Notes: a model not told the origin generated them from the sequence alone. Counted from the first letter of the stretch, positions 1 to 5,778 are shown. The stretch: 6,379 bases of DNA from an uncultured Prevotella sp. (GCA_934281565.1 CAKQXI010000131.1:1-6379), one strand, 5' to 3'. Made by a program: numbers and translations.

Positions 1-69
1 ACCTGCCTTGAACTCAGGGAACTTCTTGCCGGTTGCAAATGCTTCTTCAGCAACTTTAATTAAATCCAT
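1..69 (-). CDS. rplS: 50S ribosomal protein L19, N-terminal 23 codons (partial)
   Basis: Only the first 23 codons lie in the window; the gene continues past base 1. The translation begins MDLIKVAEEAFATGKK and continues FPEFKAG, which matches the conserved N-terminus of Bacteroidetes L19 (MDLI-K-AEEAFATGK, then F-AGD). L19 is a large-subunit protein located at the interface with the 30S subunit. The ATG (complement of 67-69) is chosen because the recognisable L19 N-terminus starts there and an AT-rich leader precedes it. No Shine-Dalgarno sequence is visible, only an A-rich stretch, as is usual in this phylum. A matching minus-strand promoter lies about 95 nt upstream, leaving an untranslated leader of about 90 nt. 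The assignment rests on 23 residues, but these are characteristic. Confidence 0.88.
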   Translation of the reverse strand, partial: MDLIKVAEEAFATGKKFPEFKAG

Positions 70-104
70 TTTGTTTATTATAATTAAATATTGTTTGTCG
101 TTCC

Positions 105-147
105 AACGCAACATAGCCAAGCCACACATCGACCTATGCCAGCGGTT
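105..147 (-). promoter_or_regulatory. Possible structured leader of the rplS mRNA
   Basis: In the minus-strand transcript, GCATAG (complement of 134-139) can pair with CTATGT (complement of 111-116). Beneath it, AACCGC (142-147) can pair with GCGTT (105-109) with one bulged base. The result is an interrupted stem of about 11 bp closing a 17-nt loop. It lies wholly in the predicted untranslated leader of rplS. Ribosomal-protein genes often carry autoregulatory leaders, so a regulatory role is plausible, but this is inference from one sequence with no covariation. Confidence 0.3.
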
Positions 148-164
148 ACGCCGAAAAGCGGTTG

Positions 165-196
165 CAAAGTTACTACTTTTTCTGCTAACCTCCAAA
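165..196 (-). promoter_or_regulatory. Bacteroidetes-type promoter for rplS
   Basis: Read on the minus strand, TTTG (complement of 193-196) is followed after 20 nt by TAACTTTG (complement of 165-172). This fits the Bacteroidetes primary sigma-factor consensus TTTG-N19/20-TAnnTTTG. Transcription would start near position 159, giving rplS a leader of about 90 nt. The call is by consensus match only. Confidence 0.72.
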
Positions 197-243
197 TTTT
201 CATCAGCTTTCTTCATGTTTTCTTGCAGATTTTAAGTTTTTAT

Positions 244-274
244 TTTGTCGTTCTCTTTATTTGCTGTAACTTTG
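244..274 (+). promoter_or_regulatory. Bacteroidetes-type promoter for the split nucleotidase genes
   Basis: TTTG at 244-247 and TAACTTTG at 267-274 are separated by 19 nt, an exact match to the Bacteroidetes consensus. Transcription would start near 280, giving a leader of about 23 nt before the ATG at 304. It diverges from the rplS promoter, with 47 nt between the two -33 elements. The -7 box is the same octamer (TAACTTTG) as that of rplS. Confidence 0.8.
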
Positions 275-303
275 CAAGCAAGTAATTAAATTTATATTTG
301 ATA

Positions 304-1083
304 ATGAAGAATAGATATGATGTAAAGATGGTGTTAGCCTCGGCAGTCTTGCTGATGGCTGCAAGTCCTTGTGCTGCTCAGAAATATAGGGTGGCAAAGG
401 TTGAACGTACACGTATCCTTGTGGATAAGCGTTTTGATGTTAATCCAGATGTTGAGGCTGCGACCTTTATTGCTCCTTACAAGCATAAGGTGGATAGCAT
501 CATGAGTCCTGTGGTGGGAACTACCGCTCATTATATGGCAGCCCATCGACCAGAGAGTGAACTCAGTAACTTGCTTTGCGATATTCTCGTTTGGGCTGGT
601 AAGGATTTTGGTGAGAAGCCTGTTTTCTCTGTTTATAATATGGGAGGTATCCGAGCTGCCTTGGCTGCCGGAAAGGTTACCATTGGAGATATTAATGATA
701 TGGCTCCTTTCGAGAACAAGATTTGTTTCCTTACTCTTACTGGGACAAAGGTTGTCGAACTGCTGCAGCAGATAGCCATGCGGGGTGGAGAAGGAGTGAG
801 CCATGCAGTGAAGATGGTTATGACAAAAGACGGAAAATTAGTGAGTGCAACCATCAATGGCAAGCCTATTGAGCCTACGGCTTCTTATCGCATTGCAACT
901 CTTGATTATTTGGCTGAGGGGAATGACCAATTGGTCGCTTTCAAGTCTGGCACAGATGTGGTAGCACCCAAGCAACATGAGAACAATGTACGTTATATCA
1001 TTATGAATTATTTTCGTGAGAAAGCTGCCGAGGGTAAGGCTGTTGAGTCACGTATGGAAGGACGAATTATAGTTAGTGAGTAA
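304..1083 (+). CDS. Secreted 5'-nucleotidase C-terminal (substrate-binding) domain protein
   Basis: This 259-residue protein consists of a signal peptide and one 5'-nucleotidase C-terminal domain (the PF02872 type). Residues 1-25 are a signal peptide (basic start, hydrophobic 9-20, cleavage likely before or after Q26). The Cys at 23 follows a Pro, so it is not a good lipobox. Family landmarks are ESELSNLLCD (84-93), NMGGIRA (112-118, the GGIR that helps bind substrate in UshA-type enzymes), APFEN (134-138, whose Phe probably stacks on the base) and DYLAEGND (201-208). The metallophosphoesterase domain that normally precedes this domain in one polypeptide is absent; the next gene, 1 nt downstream, encodes it. 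The two proteins therefore probably meet in the periplasm to hydrolyse nucleotides or nucleotide sugars, which is inference. ATG 304 is preferred to an in-frame TTG at 298 because it gives a normal signal peptide. No catalytic activity is expected from this chain alone. Confidence 0.9.
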   Translation: MKNRYDVKMVLASAVLLMAASPCAAQKYRVAKVERTRILVDKRFDVNPDVEAATFIAPYKHKVDSIMSPVVGTTAHYMAAHRPESELSNLLCDILVWAGKDFGEKPVFSVYNMGGIRAALAAGKVTIGDINDMAPFENKICFLTLTGTKVVELLQQIAMRGGEGVSHAVKMVMTKDGKLVSATINGKPIEPTASYRIATLDYLAEGNDQLVAFKSGTDVVAPKQHENNVRYIIMNYFREKAAEGKAVESRMEGRIIVSE

Positions 1084-1084
1084 T

Positions 1085-1924
1085 ATGAAACTGAGATTTA
1101 CATTATTATATATAGCTTGTAGCCTTGCTTTTTCTGCAATGGCTCAAAAACAGTTAGTGGTACTTCATACAAACGATACCCATAGTTGTGTAATGCCTCT
1201 CAATCCTAATCTGGCTGATACGGCTGTTGCCGACCGTGGAGGTTATTTGCGCCGAGTAGCGTTGGTAAAGCAAGAACGCCAACAACACCCAGGTCTCTTG
1301 TTGTTCGATAGTGGTGACTTTTCCCAAGGCTCACCTTATTATTCGCTTTTTAAAGGCGATGTGGAAGTTGGATTGATGAATGAGATGAAGTATGATGCAG
1401 CTACTATTGGCAACCATGAGTTTGATTTTGGTATTGACAATATGGTTCGTCTATTTAGGTTGGCTAAGTTCCCGATTGTTTGTTCTAATTATGACTTTAC
1501 AGGCACTCCGCTTGTCGATATTGTGAAGCCTTGGATTATATTGGAACGCAATGGGTTGAAAATTGGCGTCTTTGGTCTTTGTCCAAAACTTGACGGATTG
1601 GTGTCTGCTGCCAATTATGGCCCTATTAAGTATCTTGACCCAGTAAAAAAAGGTTTGGAAATGGCAACTTTCCTAAAGGAAAAGAAGAAATGTGATGTCG
1701 TTATTTGCCTCTCTCATCTCGGTTGGAGTACAGAAGGAGCAGATGACCAGAAGATGATACCTGGCTCTCGTTACATTGATCTTGTCTTGGGTGGACATAG
1801 CCATACTTTTTTCAAGAAATTGAGATATGTGAAGGACCTTGATGGTAAGTTGGTGCCCGTTGACCAGAATGGCAAAAGTGCAATCTGGGTAGGCAAGATG
1901 ATTTTGGATGTGGAGAAGAAGTAA
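1085..1924 (+). CDS. Secreted 5'-nucleotidase/UDP-sugar hydrolase catalytic domain (metallophosphoesterase)
   Basis: This 279-residue protein is the dinuclear-metal catalytic half of a UshA-type 5'-nucleotidase. A signal peptide covers residues 1-20, with cleavage after AMA. The metallophosphoesterase signatures are all present and in order: HTNDTH (28-33, metal ligands D31 and H33), SGD (76-78, bridging D78), GNHEFD (109-114, N110 and the catalytic pair H111/D114), SHLG (210-213) and GGHSH (236-240). The chain stops right after the VGKMILDV strand that closes the catalytic domain, so the usual C-terminal substrate-binding domain is missing and is supplied by the upstream gene. ATG 1085 begins one base after the upstream TAA, implying co-transcription and coupled translation; a GTG at 1076 would overlap that gene and add nothing useful. 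The likely role is periplasmic salvage of nucleotides. All metal ligands are intact, so this is not a decayed fragment. Confidence 0.92.
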   Translation: MKLRFTLLYIACSLAFSAMAQKQLVVLHTNDTHSCVMPLNPNLADTAVADRGGYLRRVALVKQERQQHPGLLLFDSGDFSQGSPYYSLFKGDVEVGLMNEMKYDAATIGNHEFDFGIDNMVRLFRLAKFPIVCSNYDFTGTPLVDIVKPWIILERNGLKIGVFGLCPKLDGLVSAANYGPIKYLDPVKKGLEMATFLKEKKKCDVVICLSHLGWSTEGADDQKMIPGSRYIDLVLGGHSHTFFKKLRYVKDLDGKLVPVDQNGKSAIWVGKMILDVEKK

Positions 1925-1965
1925 GAGGCTTTTATTTCGAAAGCGTATAAATTGTAAAAATAGTG

Positions 1966-2025
1966 ATACCTAATTATAGGTATTTCAAAAATAATTGTTA
2001 TCTTTGCACCATACAAAGTAGGTAT
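1966..2025 (+). promoter_or_regulatory. Ferredoxin promoter region with palindrome and TAGGTAT repeats
   Basis: A -7 element TATCTTTG lies at 1999-2006, predicting a start near 2013 and a leader of about 67 nt. No good TTTG sits 19-20 nt upstream. Instead the -33 position is next to a perfect inverted repeat, ATACCTA-ATTA-TAGGTAT (1966-1983). A third copy of the heptamer TAGGTAT follows the predicted start at 2019-2025, exactly 42 nt from the copy at 1977. A poor -33 box with flanking operator-like repeats suggests regulated, activator-dependent or repressible transcription. The palindrome might instead be a weak AT-rich terminator for the nucleotidase pair, although no T-run follows it. Confidence 0.5.
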
Positions 2026-2079
2026 ACTCCTAGTACATATTGTACAGAAACATTATTAACATTATAAAACATTATTATT

Positions 2080-2247
2080 ATGGCTTACGTAATTGGTGAC
2101 GATTGTATCGCTTGCGGTACATGTATCGATGAGTGCCCATCAGGCGCTATCTCTGAGGGCGAGAAGTATTCTATCAACCCAGATGTCTGCACTGAGTGCG
2201 GTACTTGTGCTGATGTTTGTCCAAATGAGGCAATCAGTCTTCCTTAA
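2080..2247 (+). CDS. Small 2[4Fe-4S] ferredoxin
   Basis: This 55-residue cytoplasmic protein begins MAYVIGDDC and has two complete cluster motifs of the form C-x2-C-x2-C-x3-C-P: Cys 9, 12, 15, 19 and Cys 37, 40, 43, 47. This is the clostridial-type low-potential ferredoxin fold, with the two halves related by internal duplication. It carries single electrons between oxidoreductases such as pyruvate:ferredoxin oxidoreductase, hydrogenase or Rnf in anaerobes; the partners cannot be told from this window. The length is typical for the family. The start is the only ATG before the first motif, with an AT-rich leader (ATTATTATT) just upstream instead of a Shine-Dalgarno. The gene has its own promoter region and terminator, so it is probably monocistronic. 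Its codon choice (many GGT, TGC, ATC, GAG) suggests high expression. Confidence 0.95.
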   Translation: MAYVIGDDCIACGTCIDECPSGAISEGEKYSINPDVCTECGTCADVCPNEAISLP

Positions 2248-2285
2248 TATTTAAGGATAGATACTTTTAGTTACATAAAACATCG

Positions 2286-2319
2286 AGAGCAGTTCTTTTT
2301 AGGACTGCTCTTTTCTTTT
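2286..2319 (+). terminator. Rho-independent terminator after the ferredoxin gene
   Basis: The 10-bp stem AGAGCAGTTC (2286-2295) pairs with GGACTGCTCT (2302-2311), with one G-U wobble. It encloses the 6-nt loop TTTTTA and runs into the T-rich tail TTTTCTTTT. It begins 38 nt after the ferredoxin stop codon. Confidence 0.9.
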
Positions 2320-2323
2320 AATG

Positions 2324-2365
2324 TTAGAATACCATTTGAATGAGATTAGAATGCTTTTTGAATGA
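2324..2365. repeat. Short tandem direct repeat in the convergent spacer
   Basis: Two copies of TTAGAAT-N4-TTTGAATGA lie at 2324-2343 and 2346-2365, a period of 22 bp. All 16 defined positions are identical and only the central four bases differ (ACCA against GCTT). The repeat lies between two convergent terminators and outside any gene. Its function is unknown; it may be a protein-binding site or a relic of a local duplication. Confidence 0.6.
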
Positions 2366-2384
2366 AACGGAGTATAGCAAAAGC

Positions 2385-2429
2385 ATATATAAAAATAAAA
2401 GGCTACGCATTTCACAACGCATAGCCTTT
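2385..2429 (-). terminator. Rho-independent terminator of the exbD-tonB-pstS-like-TPR operon
   Basis: In the minus-strand transcript, AAAGGCTATGC (complement of 2419-2429) pairs with GCGTAGCCTTT (complement of 2398-2408). The stem is 11 bp with one U-G wobble and a 10-nt loop, followed by the U-rich tail TTTATTTTTATATATG. The wobble becomes a C-A mismatch on the plus strand and no T-run follows there, so the terminator works mainly leftward. It lies about 38 nt beyond the TPR gene stop. Confidence 0.85.
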
Positions 2430-2466
2430 CTAAATTAAACTATTTTTAAGCAATGTATTCTATTTG

Positions 2467-3888
2467 TTAAGCACCAGGCTCGATGCCTGCTTTCTGGAAT
2501 GCATCCAGGGCAATCTTATTAGTTGGGTCGAGCTTCAATAACTTGTCGAAGTATGGCTTCGCAGTCTCGAAGTCTTGCTTGTCGTAAGTATAGATGAAGC
2601 CCATGTACTGATAAGCTTGCTTTAAGTAGCTGGTTTCATCCTCATCGCACTGCTTAGCTTCCAATTCAGAGATAACCTCTTGATATGCAGAAATGGCCTT
2701 GTCGTCCAATTCATTCTGGAATGCAGTGTTACCTTCTTGCAATTTAGCGAATGCTTTCAAGGTAGGGTATTTCTCTGCGAGCTTAGCATATACATTGATA
2801 GCTTTCTCAATGTTCGCAACCTTGTCTGCTCCACCTTTCTTTGCCTTGGTAATATAGATGTCAGCAAGCTTCATGAAGTCTGTAGGAGCTGCATTTGGAT
2901 TCTTGTCCATATACTGCTGGTTATATTCCAGAGCTTTGTCTTCCTGTCCCATCTCTTTATAAGCCTCTGCGATATACTGTAATGGCTTAGGGTCGTCAGC
3001 TTTCATCTCCAAGGCTTTGTTGTATTGGGCAATAGCTTCGTTGTATTGTTTGTTGCCAGCCAATGCCAAACCATAGTATGATACGATGCTGGCGTTTTTC
3101 TTGATAGAGTCTGTATTCATCACTACATTTGAGTGCTGAAGGGCTACATCGAAATTCTTTAGGTCTACGGCAGCACGCATAGCCAAAACTTGCATGGCAG
3201 CATCTTTAGGGAACTTTTGGATACCAGCCTCACAAAGATTCAAACTTTCCTCTTTCTTGTTAAGTACGTATGCTGTGAATGCGTACTCATAGTATAGATA
3301 CTCTTCCAGTGTGCTTGGCTTAGCCTTGGAGAAATACTCGTATGCCTTGTCATAATTGCCTGCGCTGAAAAAGTTGTGTCCAGCTTCTGCCTCAATAGGA
3401 TAGTCAGGATTGATTTCTCTTAGTTTGTTCAGAGCCTCTGCGCTTGCTGCTGGGTCAATCTTGCGATATACATTTGAATAGCTAATGTATCCTTGTGGAT
3501 TCTTAGGATCCATAGTCATACACTGACCATACCATGTAGCAGCTTCACCACCATTGTCTTGCATCGCATAGATGTCACCTTTCAAGATATAGGCATCACC
3601 ATAGTTCTTGAACTTTGCGATCACTGCATCAGCGACAAGGTTAGCTTGGTCATACTGCTTGTTCATTGCAAGAATGTTACCAAGGGAAACAAGTGCCTTA
3701 GGGTCTTTCTTGAATACTTTCTGATACTCCTTGAGTTCTTTCTCGAATTCCTTGGAAGTTGAATTGCCTGCTTTCAAGGAAGTCTCTATTGGCTTTAGTA
3801 AATCTTTGTAATTTACATCCTGTGCCATTGCTGGAGCTGATAATCCCATTACCAGCAATCCTGCTACTAAATATTTAACTGCTTTCAT
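2467..3888 (-). CDS. Exported TPR-repeat protein of the TonB operon
   Basis: This 473-residue protein has a cleavable signal peptide (residues 1-22, cleavage after AMA, mature end QDVNYKD). The rest is helical tetratricopeptide repeats. Clear repeats are near 97-130 (AYILKGDIYAM, then MDPKNPQGY), 170-190 (AGNYDKAYEYFSKAK), 268-298 (YYGLALAGNKQYNEAIAQYNKALEM), 303-336 (IAEAYKEMGQEDKALEY) and 421-457 (YQYMGFIYTY, then KLLKLDPTN). No catalytic domain or transmembrane segment is visible, so it should be a soluble periplasmic scaffold or adaptor. It is the last gene of the operon, 77 nt after the PstS-like gene, with a possible small ORF between and no promoter in the gap, so it is probably co-transcribed. 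As I recall, a TPR protein commonly follows the TonB and PstS-like genes in Bacteroidetes. A link to the TonB motor is inferred from context only; the partner is unknown. Confidence 0.85.
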   Translation of the reverse strand: MKAVKYLVAGLLVMGLSAPAMAQDVNYKDLLKPIETSLKAGNSTSKEFEKELKEYQKVFKKDPKALVSLGNILAMNKQYDQANLVADAVIAKFKNYGDAYILKGDIYAMQDNGGEAATWYGQCMTMDPKNPQGYISYSNVYRKIDPAASAEALNKLREINPDYPIEAEAGHNFFSAGNYDKAYEYFSKAKPSTLEEYLYYEYAFTAYVLNKKEESLNLCEAGIQKFPKDAAMQVLAMRAAVDLKNFDVALQHSNVVMNTDSIKKNASIVSYYGLALAGNKQYNEAIAQYNKALEMKADDPKPLQYIAEAYKEMGQEDKALEYNQQYMDKNPNAAPTDFMKLADIYITKAKKGGADKVANIEKAINVYAKLAEKYPTLKAFAKLQEGNTAFQNELDDKAISAYQEVISELEAKQCDEDETSYLKQAYQYMGFIYTYDKQDFETAKPYFDKLLKLDPTNKIALDAFQKAGIEPGA

Positions 3889-3900
3889 AATTCTATTTGT

Positions 3901-3966
3901 TTATTTCTTGTTCTTTTTCCTGTCTCTTTTGACGTCGCTTGATGGAAATGGTTTATTGTTTGCCAT
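3901..3966 (-). CDS. Possible 21-residue basic small protein, coupled to the PstS-like gene
   Basis: The ATG (complement of 3964-3966) shares its A with the TAA stop of the PstS-like gene, forming a TAATG stop-start junction typical of translational coupling. The ORF runs 21 codons to a TAA and ends 12 nt before the TPR start, neatly filling the gap. The peptide starts MANNKPFPSS and ends RDRKKNKK. It has eight Lys/Arg and two Asp, no hydrophobic segment and no recognisable domain. Part of it (DVKR and the preceding DNA) resembles the 3' end of the PstS-like gene, so it may be the relic of a duplication rather than a functional gene. It could also serve only to carry ribosomes across to the TPR gene. 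Evidence is positional; conservation is untested. Confidence 0.38.
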   Translation of the reverse strand: MANNKPFPSSDVKRDRKKNKK

Positions 3967-4925
3967 TACCTTTTTACGTCGACAGTTTTGATTGTAATGT
4001 CACCTCTATATGGCAGTAGACCTGCCTTGAACAGGATCAACTGACCTTTTGGACCTGATATGTAGTTGGCGAAGCTCCAAGGCAATGCCTTATGTGGGTC
4101 AACTACAATTGCGTATATAGTTCTAACGAATGGGTATCTTCCATCCAGCAAGTATGCCTGATAAGGTTTCCAACTGTTCATTTCCGTAGCCTTGTCCTTG
4201 ATGGATACTTGCATTACATGAATATTCTTCTTAAATGTGGTGTTGGTAGAGTCTCGGCGGTCATTGAGCCAATTAGAGCCGATTACACCAATAGCGTTAG
4301 GTGTCTTGTCTACATAGTCGACAACCTGCTTGCTTGTCTTGGCAGCCATGATGTTTGCGCCAAGTTTCTGTCCATGGAGTACGGAGTCTACTACGAAGTT
4401 GGTTGTTGCCGACCTTGTGTTGTCGAATACCACCTCGATGTCTCCTCTTTTTGAACCAGGGACAATGTCACTCCATTTAGTTGCTTTACCCGTCAGGATA
4501 CGCTTGATTTCATTTACGGTAATGCAAGTGTCATTGTTGTTCTTGTTTACAATAAATGCCAATCCATCATAGCCGATGGGGAAGACAGCTGGAATAACGT
4601 TACTTTTGGTTTTGAGATAAGCGATTTCACTTTGCTTCAAGCTACGAGTAGTAAAGAGAAGGGTAGTCTTGAAATCCTTTATCATTTGGAGCCCTGTTAC
4701 TTCATCCGTATAAAGTGGTTTGAGGTGAGATTTGGGATATTCATACTCAAACTGACTTCTTTCTTCGTCAATGATAGGGCTTAAACTTTCGTCAGAGACG
4801 AATTGTATCGTCCCTGACGTCGGTGTATCTGTTCTGCCATCTTTGGCTTTCTTTTGACCACAAGAGCCAAAGAAAGCCAAAGACAACATTGTTAATCCTA
4901 TAAAAATATAAGATGTTCTTTTCAT
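3966..4925 (-). CDS. PstS-like phosphate-binding-family substrate-binding lipoprotein
   Basis: This 319-residue protein has a lipoprotein-type signal (hydrophobic 7-19, FGSC with acylated Cys 22). The residues after the Cys are basic (GQKKAK), unlike the acidic surface-export signal of Bacteroidetes lipoproteins, so it probably faces the periplasm. The rest is a type II periplasmic binding fold of the PstS family: SDESLSP (44-50), IGYDGLAFIVNK (117-128), ILTGKATKWSDI (143-154), DNTRSATTNF (168-177) and a C-terminal SGPKGQLILFKAGLLPYRG. The RSATT segment corresponds to the phosphate-binding loop near Arg135-Thr141 of E. coli PstS, while the position of Asp56 appears to be occupied by TTRSL (92-96). 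ATG 4925 is chosen for its signal sequence; an ORF extension to 5045 overlaps tonB and lacks one. It starts 4 nt after tonB. No pst ABC transporter genes are visible, so the ligand and role are uncertain. Confidence 0.85.
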   Translation of the reverse strand: MKRTSYIFIGLTMLSLAFFGSCGQKKAKDGRTDTPTSGTIQFVSDESLSPIIDEERSQFEYEYPKSHLKPLYTDEVTGLQMIKDFKTTLLFTTRSLKQSEIAYLKTKSNVIPAVFPIGYDGLAFIVNKNNNDTCITVNEIKRILTGKATKWSDIVPGSKRGDIEVVFDNTRSATTNFVVDSVLHGQKLGANIMAAKTSKQVVDYVDKTPNAIGVIGSNWLNDRRDSTNTTFKKNIHVMQVSIKDKATEMNSWKPYQAYLLDGRYPFVRTIYAIVVDPHKALPWSFANYISGPKGQLILFKAGLLPYRGDITIKTVDVKR

Positions 4926-4929
4926 TCTA

Positions 4930-5778
4930 TTACTGCAATCTAAATACAACTGGTACAGTATACTTAACACGTACGGCAGAACCGTTTTGCTTACCTGGTT
5001 TCCACTTAGGCATAGACTTAACGACACGTTGTGCCTCACGGTCAAGTGAAGGGTCTACAGAGCGCATAACCTTTACATCTGAGATAGAACCATCTTTCTC
5101 AACGACGAAACCTACGATTACACGACCTTGTACACCGTTCTCCTGTGCTACGACAGGATACTTGATGTTGCTGCTGAGGAATGACATCAAGGCACCTTGT
5201 CCACCTGGGAACGAAGGCATCTCCTCTACAACGTCAAACACCTTGTTGGCAACCTCTGGTTTTGGTGCTGGTGGTGGTGGTGGCGCTGCGACAGCGATAT
5301 CATTTCTTACAGCTTCGACTGTACGGTCCTTAGTACCTTCCTTGTTCTCAGTACCGACAGCGACCTTATCATCCAGTTTATCCATCTGCTTAACCTGGTT
5401 TTCCTCTTTTACGAGTTCATCCTTCTTAATGACAGGTGCAGTAAACTTCTGAGTCTCACGAGCCACAGGTATCTCTTTCTTCTGTTCAACCTTAGGCTTG
5501 ATAGGCTCCTGTTTCTTCTCACGTTTCTTAGCCTGCTCCTGAAGTTGAGCGAGCTGCATGGCTTCCATGTAAGCTTGCTGTGCTTCAGCGTTCTTCTGCT
5601 CGATTACCTTCCAAGCAAGAAAACCACCCACGAGAGCTGCAGCTATGACCAAGATGAGAAGAGCTTTGATGTTACGTCCAGAGGTACCCTTACGCAGCTT
5701 GTAAGCTCCGTATTCCTTGTTTCTCTGGGCGAATACCATATCGACCCATTTAGGATCGTAAAGATCTATTTTTGCCAT
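4930..5778 (-). CDS. tonB: Energy transducer TonB
   Basis: This 282-residue protein links the ExbB-ExbD motor to outer-membrane TonB-dependent receptors. Residues 1-37 are a cytoplasmic tail of the Bacteroidetes TonB type (DLYDPKWVDMVFAQRNKEYGA). Residues 39-56 are the single membrane anchor. Residues 58-165 are a charged Lys/Glu/Gln-rich periplasmic linker, followed by a short proline run (PPPPPAPKP, 166-174). The TonB C-terminal domain occupies about 180-282, with VEEMPSFPGG (184-193), KYP (206-208), VQGRVIVGFVVEKDG (216-230), LDREA (245-249) and MPKWKPGKQNG (256-266). The proline run is short compared with proteobacterial TonB. Its DNA, a GGT repeat near 5270-5284 on the plus strand, could slip in units of three bases without breaking the frame. 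The gene follows exbD by 31 nt and precedes the PstS-like gene by 4 nt, so the three are one operon. A stop codon lies in frame just upstream of the ATG. Confidence 0.93.
   Translation of the reverse strand: MAKIDLYDPKWVDMVFAQRNKEYGAYKLRKGTSGRNIKALLILVIAAALVGGFLAWKVIEQKNAEAQQAYMEAMQLAQLQEQAKKREKKQEPIKPKVEQKKEIPVARETQKFTAPVIKKDELVKEENQVKQMDKLDDKVAVGTENKEGTKDRTVEAVRNDIAVAAPPPPPAPKPEVANKVFDVVEEMPSFPGGQGALMSFLSSNIKYPVVAQENGVQGRVIVGFVVEKDGSISDVKVMRSVDPSLDREAQRVVKSMPKWKPGKQNGSAVRVKYTVPVVFRLQ

Noticed and set aside
8..285. Two overlapping plus-strand ORFs of 75 and 64 codons
   Set aside because: They run antisense to the rplS start and through both divergent promoters. They have no recognisable domain, so they are chance ORFs in the intergenic region.
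334..863. Minus-strand ORFs of 156 and 76 codons
   Set aside because: They are antisense to the intact nucleotidase C-terminal domain gene and have no family features.
1928..1944. Hairpin GCTTT/AAAGC as a terminator for the nucleotidase pair
   Set aside because: It has only a 5-6 bp AT-rich stem and no T-run after it, so it is too weak to call.
1771..2016. Minus-strand ORF of 81 codons
   Set aside because: It is antisense to the end of the metallophosphoesterase gene and crosses the ferredoxin promoter; nothing supports it.
4926..5045. N-terminal extension of the PstS-like gene to a start at 5045
   Set aside because: The extra 40 codons lie inside the tonB C-terminal domain in another frame and would bury the lipoprotein signal sequence. 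The start at 4925 is clearly better.
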